Below, piece by piece: positions 1-6,013 of a DNA stretch of 6,013 nt (positions within the stretch are counted from its first letter, which is position 1; every line of letters starts with the position of its first letter). The notes beneath the pieces are model-generated. The model did not search any database, was not told the DNA's origin, and was given only the letters and a program-made list of their open reading frames with translations. Made by a program: the position numbers and the translations under genes. Source of the DNA: JAGDZR01 sp049115695 (GTDB taxonomy: Bacteria > Bacteroidota > Bacteroidia > Cytophagales > Cyclobacteriaceae). The stretch is taken from assembly GCA_049115695.1 (NCBI GenBank), contig JAGDZR010000032.1:1-6013 (forward strand), in the 5' to 3' direction.

Positions 1-266
1 ATTAACAGAGCTAGTGGTAATACAACTCATTTGATAGGAACAATTACCTATCCAGCATCTGATAGTTTGTTGATCACCTTTGGATCAGCCGGTGGTGGGG
101 CAGGAGATTCCACACTACTGAGTGATGTACAATCATTGATCCAGTCAATAGCTTACAGAAACACGAACTTATCCAATCCAGATAGCACTGGTGTGAGGAC
201 AGTTAATTGGTGGTTAAACGACGGTGATGGAAACAAGAATGGAGGAGATTCTCTTTCATCTGTAAC
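1..266 (+). repeat. Near-identical internal direct repeat, copy 1
   Basis: This matches 547-812 at an offset of exactly 546 bases (182 codons) with no gaps. I count 5 differences, at 26, 42, 129, 192 and 256. Three are synonymous (42, 129, 192) and two are conservative (Thr/Ser at 26, Ser/Thr at 256). The left limit is unknown because the window starts here. Identity collapses from 267 onward. It encodes the second half of a cadherin-like unit, including a D-G-D-G-N loop at 220-234. Confidence 0.95.
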
Positions 267-300
267 CACAACAGTTGATGTATTACCAGTCAATGATGCT
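1..300 (+). other. Cadherin-like repeat unit R1 (C-terminal part only)
   Basis: Second half of a unit whose start is before the window. It shows the S-D-V-Q-S-L-I-x-S-I-x-Y core strand pair, then a W-W-L-N-D-G-D-G-N segment and a closing V-N-D-A-P linker at 289-303. N-D-x-P linkers between beta-sandwich repeats are typical of bacterial cadherin-like and tandem-repeat adhesins. The acidic D-G-D-G-N-K-N-G-G-D loop at 220-249 resembles Ca2+-binding loops; calcium binding is an inference. Confidence 0.8.
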
Positions 301-3300
301 CCGGTTATTGCCAACTTACATGGAGATGCTGTAGTTTATACAGAAGGAGGCGATTCGGTTTACCTTGATGCTGGAACAGCCGGATTAGTTAGCGATTTAG
401 ATGATCCGATAAGTGGTAGTACGGCCGAATTGGATTACAGTGATGGATATTTGGCTGTTTCCATTAACAGTGGAGGAGTCAATGCAGAAGACACTTTAGT
501 ACTGGGGAACTCAACCTTATGGACGATTGGTACAGGTCCTTATACCATTAACAGAGCTAGTGGTAATACAAGTCATTTGATAGGAACGATTACCTATCCA
601 GCATCTGATAGTTTGTTGATCACCTTTGGATCAGCCGGTGGTGGGGCAGGAGATTCCACACTACTGAGTGATGTGCAATCATTGATCCAGTCAATAGCTT
701 ACAGAAACACGAACTTATCCAATCCAGATAGCACTGGAGTGAGGACAGTTAATTGGTGGTTAAACGACGGTGATGGAAACAAGAATGGAGGAGATTCTCT
801 TACATCTGTAACTACGACTATTGATGTGTCACCGATCAACGATCAACCAGAATTTGCAAACCTGTTAAACGATACTGACAACTATACAGAGGATGGAGAT
901 TCTGTCTTCCTGGATGTAAGTCAAAATGCATTAATATCTGACCTGGACAATCCTTTGAGTGGCACAACAGATACACTTGATTATACTGGTGGTTCGCTAA
1001 GTATTTATATCAATAGCGATGGCATTGCAGCTGAGGATACATTATTCATTGGAGGGAACCAATATGATGTAACTGGATCTGTTATTCGTAGAAGTGCGTC
1101 GAATCCAATTGGAAATAATACTTACTTAATAGGTACCTGGAGTGAAACAACTGCTGATAGTCTGGTCATTGATTTTAATGGAACTCCTGGTGGAGGTGTT
1201 GGTGATTCAGTAAGGATCAGCGATGTACAATCATTGATTCGTTCAATTGTCTACAAAAACATCAATAGTGGCAACCCTGATACCACCAATGTAAGGCAGA
1301 TTCTTTGGACCCTGGAGGATGGAGATGGCAATCAAGGTGGCCTTGGAGATTCCTTAAATACCGAAATTTCGTATGTCGATGTAATTGCCATTAATGATGC
1401 GCCTGCTTTGGGTGCGGATTCTGTAGCTGTGATTGATGCGATTGAAGAAGATACCTTGATCAATGATGGATACACTATCGCTGCAATCATTGCGCAATTA
1501 GATTATTTGGATGCTGATTCAATCATTGGTAGAAATTATATTGATAGTGCAGGTATTGCTGTCTTTAGTGTGGATGATGTAAATGGTCAGTGGCAGTATA
1601 CCATTAATGATGGAGCTAACTGGAATCCTGTTGCTCCAGGAACAAATAATTCAAGGTTATTGGCGCTTGAAGGTTCTGGTGATACCAGGATACGATTTGT
1701 TCCAAATGCCAACTACAATAGTGGTCCTGAAGCAATGCCAGTTCGACAGGATTCGATTTGGTTCTATCTGTGGGATCAGGAAACTGGCACCAATGGAGGC
1801 GTTGCTGATGTTTCATCCGATGTGAATAGAGGTGGATCAACGGGTTATAGTCTTGATACGGCTGTGGCAACTATTCAGGTAAAACCGGTTAATGATGAAC
1901 CTTCGTTTACTACACTGAATGATACTACTGTATATTCGTCAGAAATAAGTATTTCATTTCCTGGCTACATCAATTTTGTTGAGTATGGATTTGCCGGAGG
2001 CGAAAGAGATGAGGATTCCCCTGATGGAATCAATGCTCAGGTCATTAATGAAGTAAATATTGTCAATGATAATAATGCGCTGTTTACAACTCAGCCAGAC
2101 ATTTCTAATGATAGCACTTTAACGTTTGACATTGCTACGAATGCAGAAGGTACTGCCACCGTTACTCTGTCGATTCAGGATAATGGAGGAGTGCTTTATG
2201 GAGGTGACGATACCAGCCCTGATCAGACATTTGACATCCGTGTGATTGATGATGAAGGACCTAAAGTAGATGACTTCACCACAGACGCAACCCCTGCTGA
2301 CAATACAATAGGTTTAGATCCATCTCCACTGGATATGTCATTCACATTCAACGAAGATGTAACACCTGTTAGTGGAAGAAAAATAAGAATCTATAATGCG
2401 GCAGGACCTACGCTGGTTCAAACCATAGATGCAGGTTCTTCTCAAGTGAGTGTTTCTGGAGCTACTGTAGATGTTTCGTTGAGCTCCTACTTAGAAAAAG
2501 GCAAGTCCTATTATGTCAACATGGACGAAGGAGCTTTCCTTGATAAATCACCTCAGGCTAACCCAAGTGTGACAGTCAATAAGGCTGCTACCTGGAATTT
2601 CACAGTGGCGGATGCTGCTCCGGCTTTTGTTTCACTCTCTCCATTGGACGATGTGGATAGTGTACCGAATTACACAGATGTTATCATCACATTTGATGAA
2701 CCGGTCTTTGATCCAGGTGGTACTAGTCCAACCATCGATATCGACTATACCGGAGGACCAGGAGCTGACATAACCATAGAAGCTGATCAGTCAACAATGG
2801 GTGCAAGCATCACTGGTTTGGGTAATGATACCTTGGTCTTAGTGCTACCTGATATTGATGATGGATATGATGTAGTGATTACATTTAATGCAGGAGCATT
2901 TGAAGATGCTTCAGGTAATCCGACCTCAGATTCCACCTTAAACTTCACGACTAACCCTGATGGATCCGATCCATTAATTACTTTAACTCAACCATCCGAT
3001 GCAGGAGATTTTGTCACTGTAAATCAAGATGAATCCGACACGGTCACAAGACTTTATATGGAGTTTGATGACGATATCATTGCTGGAATTGGAAATATCA
3101 GATTGTATGCGGATACTGATTCTGGGAATGTTAATTCCGAGGCGGATCAACTAGTCTTCGACATTGAATCAGATAGTTCTGCGGTCACTTATGATAGCAT
3201 AAGTTCTCCAGCTACCGTTGCAATTAGTTTGAGTGATCTGGGAGTTACCTTTGCGGCGAACATGACTTATTATGTACAGATAGATTCTGGTGCATTTACG

Positions 3301-5961
3301 GATGAAGTGCTCAATCCATTCAATGGAATTGATAATAATACAACCTGGAATTTTAACACCGAAAGCACTGATGGAGACACGCCTGATGTAGTCACATTGT
3401 ATCCAGCTGATAATCAAAGTGAAGTCTCCCTTACACCGGCGCAGTTAAGAATGACATTTGATGAGCCGATTCAACTCAGCGGCTCAGGATATATCAGATT
3501 ACATTTATTAAGTAATAATGATAGTATTACGGCAGTACAGCTGGATTCAGCAAATGCGAATGTTACGATCACCAATGGCGTAAACCTCACGGTAAATCTA
3601 CCAGTGAATCTTTCATCACTTACTGGATACTACGTAAAAGTTGATACCGGAGCGATTACTGATTTTTCAAGTCCGGTGAACAAATATGCCGGGATTTTGA
3701 ACAATGCCGGTTGGAATTTCTCAACTGAATTGGCTGATGATGGACAGAGTCCGGCAATTGTGACAACAGTTCCGGAAAATGGCGAAACCGATGTATCAGT
3801 AAATACATCATTCGTTATCACATTTGACGAACAAGTTTATCGAGGAGCAGATACTGATTCGATCACATTAAGAAATGCCAGCAACGACACAATTGCTACT
3901 ATTGGCATAGCTGATGTTGAAATTGACGGAAACCAGGTAACACTACCTATTATCTCCGATTTGATTGATTCACTCGAGTATAACACTGCATATCATTTTG
4001 TATTCGATGATTCTGTTTTCATAGACGCTTCTCAGAACAAGTTTGCTGAGGTAAACAACAATTCGGTTTGGGAATTCACGACACTCACGGATGAATTTAA
4101 TCCGATACTTGATTCAATTACATTGTTTACCAAAACTGGAAATACCTATGATTTATTAGATGGTATTTCGGTAGAGGAGGATTCGCTAATTCTAAGGCTA
4201 GTATTTACTGAAGAAGTAACTGCTGATGCTACAAGGAATGGTGAAATACAGTTTTTCTTCAAGGATCAAAACTTCCCGTTTATCAATGGTGATAGTACCT
4301 TCTCTATTAATACACATGATAACGGACCAAATGGATCAGGCATTAAGTTCATTAGGAATGTATCATATCCGACTCGCATAATTGAGATTGATTTGTCCGT
4401 TCAGAATATGGGTGCTGATTCGGTTATTTTCCCATACTTATCTGAATTCTCAATTGATATTGACTCTGGTGCTTTTATTGATACCTGGGGTGCTCCAAAT
4501 ACTTATCAAGGATTGAATCAGTCGAATAATATTTACACTTTTGATGTGATTAACAATGACATTGTTACTCCGGATTCAATACCGTGGATTACCAGCTATG
4601 AACCTGCAAGCTTGAGTGCGGTACATACTGATAGTGCCAGGTTGGGAACTAATATTATCATAGATTTCAGCGAACCTGTAAATGCTCAAGATGGATTGAT
4701 TAGCGTCAATTTCATGAGTAATGATGGAGCAAATAGAAATGGTACAGATTTCACCTTAGATGTTACGGACGGAGTGGCTTCAAATGCCAAAACGCGATAT
4801 ACGTTCACAATACCTGAGAATTTAAAAGGAAGTTCTCATTACTATTTGGTTGTGCCGGATTCTACTTTCCAGGATTTGGGGAGTAATGAATTGAACGATT
4901 TTGATGATTTTATTGCTAAAAATCATGACTTTATTACTGCACCAGACGTTGAATTACCAGTAATTGAATCAGTTACTGATTCTGCTTTTAATGTATTGTC
5001 AAGTACCGCTTCCGGCGTTCAGTTAGAGGAAGATAGTGTCATTCTTTATGTGACTTTCAGTGAACCTGTGACAAGCACGTCTACGGTGGATGAAAATGGC
5101 AGAATCAGCTTCTTCTATAAGGATCAGGGATTCAGAGCTGATTATGTGGGGGATACGGTCATCTACAATACTGATGGTGATCGAGGAACGGCGATCAAAT
5201 TTGTTGACAACTTCACGGATAGAACGCTGGTCACCACACCAACCAGATATGTGATCATTGATTTAGTAGCTACTGATGATACGTTAGCGGTAGACAATGA
5301 CTATTCTTTGAATATTGATCAAAATTCCTTTATTGATGCTTCCGGAAATAAGTATTTCGGATTAGATCAGTCTAACAACCGATTTACTTTCTCTGTAATT
5401 GATGATGCTGATATTACAGATATTAGACCAGAGATCGTTAGGTACTTTGCCGCTGATACGACCTTGGCTGGATTTGCAGAGCTGGGCTCAAATATTGTAG
5501 TCGATTTTACTGAGCCAGTTAGCCCGGTTACGAGTGCTACAATCAATGTTCGCTTTGCGACTGATGGTAACAATGACCGTGGAGGTGTTGATTTTGTATT
5601 AAATGCAGAGGATGGGGTAGGTTCATTAGCCAACACAAGGTATACCTACACATTGCCTGAGAACTTCAAAGGAAGTGCTAACTACTATTTAGAGTTTGCT
5701 GTCAATACTTTCCAGGATGCTTCGACCAATCAAATACTAGCATATGATGACTTTGATGATCAGGATTATCTGTTTACCACAGTATCAGATGGAGTTGCAC
5801 CATTTATAGAATCTGTAACAGATACTTCAGGAAATTCATTGGCTGCAAGTGGACTGGTTCAACTAGATGAAGACAGTGTTATTCTATATATCACTTTCAG
5901 CGAGCCGGTTACTTCCACTGCCACGGATGGTCAAAATGGGCGAATTATCTTCTTTTATTAA
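1..5961 (+). CDS. Giant cadherin-like / SbsA Ig-like repeat protein, partial at 5' end and interrupted at 3' end
   Basis: The frame is open from base 1 (first codons read I-N-R-A-S) to a TAA at 5959-5961, giving 1986 residues. A TTG at 31 is not a credible start: the matching codon in the next repeat copy (577-579) lies mid-domain, and no ribosome site precedes it. By position in this fragment: cadherin-like units at residues 1-100, 101-282 and 283-467; two other cadherin/Ig-like repeats at 468-633 and 634-753; five SbsA-type Ig-like domains at 754-1367; and alternating A/B Ig-like modules from 1368 to the end. I see no cysteine, transmembrane segment, signal peptide, catalytic motif or sorting domain; the termini that would carry a signal peptide or a type IX secretion tag are outside the window. 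The protein is rich in Asp, Asn, Ser, Thr and Gly. Inferred role: secreted or surface-anchored structural protein or adhesin. The family type is fairly sure, the specific function unknown. The stop appears premature because homology continues past it. Confidence 0.9.
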   Translation: MNRASGNTTHLIGTITYPASDSLLITFGSAGGGAGDSTLLSDVQSLIQSIAYRNTNLSNPDSTGVRTVNWWLNDGDGNKNGGDSLSSVTTTVDVLPVNDAPVIANLHGDAVVYTEGGDSVYLDAGTAGLVSDLDDPISGSTAELDYSDGYLAVSINSGGVNAEDTLVLGNSTLWTIGTGPYTINRASGNTSHLIGTITYPASDSLLITFGSAGGGAGDSTLLSDVQSLIQSIAYRNTNLSNPDSTGVRTVNWWLNDGDGNKNGGDSLTSVTTTIDVSPINDQPEFANLLNDTDNYTEDGDSVFLDVSQNALISDLDNPLSGTTDTLDYTGGSLSIYINSDGIAAEDTLFIGGNQYDVTGSVIRRSASNPIGNNTYLIGTWSETTADSLVIDFNGTPGGGVGDSVRISDVQSLIRSIVYKNINSGNPDTTNVRQILWTLEDGDGNQGGLGDSLNTEISYVDVIAINDAPALGADSVAVIDAIEEDTLINDGYTIAAIIAQLDYLDADSIIGRNYIDSAGIAVFSVDDVNGQWQYTINDGANWNPVAPGTNNSRLLALEGSGDTRIRFVPNANYNSGPEAMPVRQDSIWFYLWDQETGTNGGVADVSSDVNRGGSTGYSLDTAVATIQVKPVNDEPSFTTLNDTTVYSSEISISFPGYINFVEYGFAGGERDEDSPDGINAQVINEVNIVNDNNALFTTQPDISNDSTLTFDIATNAEGTATVTLSIQDNGGVLYGGDDTSPDQTFDIRVIDDEGPKVDDFTTDATPADNTIGLDPSPLDMSFTFNEDVTPVSGRKIRIYNAAGPTLVQTIDAGSSQVSVSGATVDVSLSSYLEKGKSYYVNMDEGAFLDKSPQANPSVTVNKAATWNFTVADAAPAFVSLSPLDDVDSVPNYTDVIITFDEPVFDPGGTSPTIDIDYTGGPGADITIEADQSTMGASITGLGNDTLVLVLPDIDDGYDVVITFNAGAFEDASGNPTSDSTLNFTTNPDGSDPLITLTQPSDAGDFVTVNQDESDTVTRLYMEFDDDIIAGIGNIRLYADTDSGNVNSEADQLVFDIESDSSAVTYDSISSPATVAISLSDLGVTFAANMTYYVQIDSGAFTDEVLNPFNGIDNNTTWNFNTESTDGDTPDVVTLYPADNQSEVSLTPAQLRMTFDEPIQLSGSGYIRLHLLSNNDSITAVQLDSANANVTITNGVNLTVNLPVNLSSLTGYYVKVDTGAITDFSSPVNKYAGILNNAGWNFSTELADDGQSPAIVTTVPENGETDVSVNTSFVITFDEQVYRGADTDSITLRNASNDTIATIGIADVEIDGNQVTLPIISDLIDSLEYNTAYHFVFDDSVFIDASQNKFAEVNNNSVWEFTTLTDEFNPILDSITLFTKTGNTYDLLDGISVEEDSLILRLVFTEEVTADATRNGEIQFFFKDQNFPFINGDSTFSINTHDNGPNGSGIKFIRNVSYPTRIIEIDLSVQNMGADSVIFPYLSEFSIDIDSGAFIDTWGAPNTYQGLNQSNNIYTFDVINNDIVTPDSIPWITSYEPASLSAVHTDSARLGTNIIIDFSEPVNAQDGLISVNFMSNDGANRNGTDFTLDVTDGVASNAKTRYTFTIPENLKGSSHYYLVVPDSTFQDLGSNELNDFDDFIAKNHDFITAPDVELPVIESVTDSAFNVLSSTASGVQLEEDSVILYVTFSEPVTSTSTVDENGRISFFYKDQGFRADYVGDTVIYNTDGDRGTAIKFVDNFTDRTLVTTPTRYVIIDLVATDDTLAVDNDYSLNIDQNSFIDASGNKYFGLDQSNNRFTFSVIDDADITDIRPEIVRYFAADTTLAGFAELGSNIVVDFTEPVSPVTSATINVRFATDGNNDRGGVDFVLNAEDGVGSLANTRYTYTLPENFKGSANYYLEFAVNTFQDASTNQILAYDDFDDQDYLFTTVSDGVAPFIESVTDTSGNSLAASGLVQLDEDSVILYITFSEPVTSTATDGQNGRIIFFY
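301..846 (+). other. Cadherin-like repeat unit R2 (complete, 182 residues)
   Basis: Complete unit running from the proline of V-N-D-A-P to the residue before the proline of I-N-D-Q-P. Order of motifs: Y-T-E-G-G-D-S-V-Y-L-D; then S-D-L-D-D-P (a likely Ca2+-coordinating acidic turn); then L-I-G-T-I-T-Y-P; then S-D-V-Q-S-L-I; then D-G-D-G-N. Its second half is nearly identical in DNA to R1. It is related to R3 only at protein level, with the motif order conserved. Confidence 0.8.
547..812 (+). repeat. Near-identical internal direct repeat, copy 2
   Basis: Second copy of the 1-266 segment, in the same frame, with about 98% identity. The preceding part of this unit (301-546) cannot be compared with copy 1 because that part lies before the window. 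Downstream (813-846) the copies differ at many bases while still encoding a related linker (I-N-D-Q-P here, V-N-D-A-P in copy 1). The D-G-D-G-N loop is at 766-780. Confidence 0.95.
847..1401 (+). other. Cadherin-like repeat unit R3 (185 residues, diverged)
   Basis: Same motif order as R2 with substitutions: Y-T-E-D-G-D-S-V-F-L-D, S-D-L-D-N-P, Y-L-I-G-T-W, S-D-V-Q-S-L-I-R-S-I, and D-G-D-G-N at 1318-1332. It ends at I-N-D-A-P (1390-1404). Three residues longer than R2. It is clearly an older duplicate than the R1/R2 pair. Confidence 0.78.
1402..1899 (+). other. Cadherin-like repeat R4, different subtype (166 residues)
   Basis: Starts after I-N-D-A-P and ends at V-N-D-E-P (1888-1902). It carries the pattern G-I-A-V then G-Q-W-Q-Y-T-I-N-D-G-A-N-W, then R-I-R-F-V-P-N-A-N-Y-N (1687-1719), then a W-D-Q-x-T-G-T-N-G-G segment. 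I recognise this series from large tandem-repeat surface proteins of bacteria, where such units are stacked as spacers. It is not a copy of R1-R3. Confidence 0.7.
1900..2259 (+). other. Ig/cadherin-like repeat R5 (120 residues)
   Basis: Begins after V-N-D-E-P and ends just before the first SbsA-type domain. Visible features are N-A-L-F-T-T-Q-P, T-L-T-F-D-I-A, the strand G-T-A-T-V-T-L-S-I-Q-D-N-G-G and a closing Q-T-F-D-I-R-V-I-D. This is the pattern of short repeats that follow N-D-x-P linkers in tandem-repeat adhesins. It marks the end of the cadherin-like region. Confidence 0.65.
2260..4101 (+). other. Five tandem SbsA-type bacterial Ig-like domains (Big_5 style)
   Basis: Approximate domains: 2260-2619, 2620-2970, 2971-3381, 3382-3750 and 3751-4101 (117-137 residues each). 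Each has an early hydrophobic strand ending in an acidic signature: F-N-E-D-V (2347-2361), F-D-E-P-V (2692-2706), F-D-D-D-I (3064-3078), F-D-E-P-I (3457-3471), F-D-E-Q-V (3823-3837). Most then have a Y-Y-V-x-x-D-x-G-A-[FI]-x-D strand and close with W-N-F or W-E-F (W at 2593, 3346, 3712, 4069); the second closes with L-N-F-T-T instead. This is the usual pattern of the SbsA Ig-like family, common in S-layer and secreted proteins of Gram-positives and Bacteroidota. The domains differ strongly from each other in DNA, so they are old duplicates. Confidence 0.8.
4102..4956 (+). repeat. A1-B1 Ig-like supermodule (285 residues)
   Basis: A1 (4102-4581, 160 residues) opens with a strand of the type E-E-D-S-L-I-L-R-L-V-F-T-E-E-V (FTEEV 4204-4218), then F-F-F-K-D-Q-N-F, and has D-S-G-A-F-I-D near its end. 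B1 (4582-4956, 125 residues) has L-G-T-N-I-I-I-D-F-S-E-P-V (FSEPV 4666-4680), T-R-Y-T-F-T-I-P-E-N-L-K-G-S and S-T-F-Q-D. Both look like SbsA-type Ig domains, A with a longer insertion around the K-D-Q segment. The closing W of the preceding domains is replaced by Y-T-F or H-D-F. Confidence 0.8.
4957..5799 (+). repeat. A2-B2 Ig-like supermodule (281 residues)
   Basis: A2 (4957-5427, 157 residues) repeats the A1 layout: E-E-D-S-V-I-L-Y-V-T-F-S-E-P-V (FSEPV 5056-5070), F-F-Y-K-D-Q-G-F (K-D-Q codons 5119-5127), and Q-N-S-F-I-D-A-S-G-N. B2 (5428-5799, 124 residues) repeats B1: L-G-S-N-I-V-V-D-F-T-E-P-V (FTEPV 5506-5520), T-R-Y-T-Y-T-L-P-E-N-F-K-G-S and N-T-F-Q-D. Order and spacing match the preceding pair, so the two domains were duplicated together as one unit. 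Confidence 0.82.
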
Positions 5962-6013
5962 TATTAGAATTTTAGATCACATTATGTAGGAGATACTGTG
6001 ATGTACAATACTT
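5800..6013 (+). repeat. A3 Ig-like module, broken by two stops and cut by the window edge
   Basis: The third A copy starts at the proline codon 5800-5802 and follows A2 closely: I-E-S-V-T-D, V-Q-L-D-E-D-S-V-I-L-Y-I-T-F-S-E-P-V (FSEPV 5896-5910), N-G-R-I-I-F-F-Y. At the codons where A1 and A2 encode K-D-Q it reads TAA-TAT-TAG (5959-5967). The same frame then resumes the A2-like sequence (F-R-S-H-Y-V-G-D-T-V-M-Y-N-T) to the end of the window. The module would be about 157 residues if intact. Confidence 0.85.
5962..6013 (+). pseudogene. Disconnected downstream continuation of the same reading frame
   Basis: After the TAA the frame reads Tyr, a second stop (TAG 5965-5967), then 15 full codons. 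Compared with 5128-5172 in A2, 11 of these 15 amino acids are identical. Of the 11 matching codons, 5 differ only at the third base. This is what a coding sequence shows, not intergenic DNA. If the stops are real, this part and everything downstream is untranslated or must restart; if they are errors, it is simply more of the gene. Confidence 0.75.

Noticed and set aside
31..33. TTG as the start codon of the long gene
   Set aside because: The frame is open to base 1, the same Leu codon in the next repeat copy (577-579) lies mid-domain, and there is no ribosome-binding site. The gene simply begins before the window.
1..1092. Tandem 546-base repeat as a CRISPR array or mobile element
   Set aside because: The repeats are long, coding, in frame and contiguous without spacers. 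There are no terminal inverted repeats, target-site duplications or transposase.
1583..1870. Overlapping ORFs of about 80 codons on both strands
   Set aside because: They lie wholly inside the main frame, have no domain pattern, and look like by-products of the biased codon use of the real gene. The same holds for the minus-strand ORFs at 3169-3417, 3630-3821 and 5367-5636.
5959..5967. Stop codon recoding (TAA and TAG read as amino acids)
   Set aside because: Recoded TAA/TAG usually mean Gln, but TAA stands where Lys is expected, the middle codon is also changed (Asp to Tyr), and no other in-frame TAA or TAG occurs in nearly 2000 codons.
5959..5967. Diversity-generating retroelement style hypermutation
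   Set aside because: That mechanism changes positions templated by adenine. Here the inferred original bases are A, G and C, and there is no reverse transcriptase or template repeat in the window.
5950..5976. AT-rich palindromic stretch as a terminator or promoter of a following gene
   Set aside because: It has no GC-rich stem or T-tract, and the sequence on both sides aligns in frame with the A2 module, so it is altered coding sequence rather than an intergenic signal.

Overview
The window is almost entirely one reading frame. It is open from the first base and reads to a TAA at 5959-5961 (1986 residues visible). Neither the true start nor the true C-terminus is present. No RNA gene, promoter, terminator, mobile element or CRISPR array could be supported, and the ORFs in other frames look like shadows of this gene. 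The sequence is moderately AT-rich, with frequent AGA (Arg), GGA (Gly) and GAT (Asp) codons. The protein is acidic, cysteine-free and built from beta-sandwich repeats. This fits a giant secreted or surface protein of a marine-type Bacteroidota (Cytophagales-like) bacterium, but the taxonomic call is an inference from composition and architecture only.

Layout: (i) 1-1401, three tandem units of about 182-185 residues ending in an N-D-x-P linker (cadherin-like / tandem-repeat adhesin style), the first cut by the window edge; (ii) 1402-1899 and 1900-2259, two further cadherin/Ig-like repeats of different types; (iii) 2260-4101, five SbsA-type bacterial Ig-like domains (Big_5 style), each with an F-[DN]-[ED]-x-[VI] signature; (iv) 4102 to the end, an alternating long/short pair of SbsA-like domains, A1-B1-A2-B2-A3, in a super-repeat of about 281-285 residues. 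The role is probably structural: an extended, probably Ca2+-stabilised stalk or adhesin. No catalytic domain is visible.

Two points deserve attention. Positions 1-266 and 547-812 differ at only 5 bases (about 98% identical) and then diverge abruptly, which indicates a very recent intragenic duplication or gene conversion. At the right end, the A3 module is interrupted by two in-frame stops (TAA 5959-5961, TAG 5965-5967), yet the same frame continues to match A2 through to the last base. The stop is therefore not a natural C-terminus: it is either a fresh nonsense lesion or a sequence error. Both window edges lie inside internal repeats, so a contig that broke at repeats is a real possibility.
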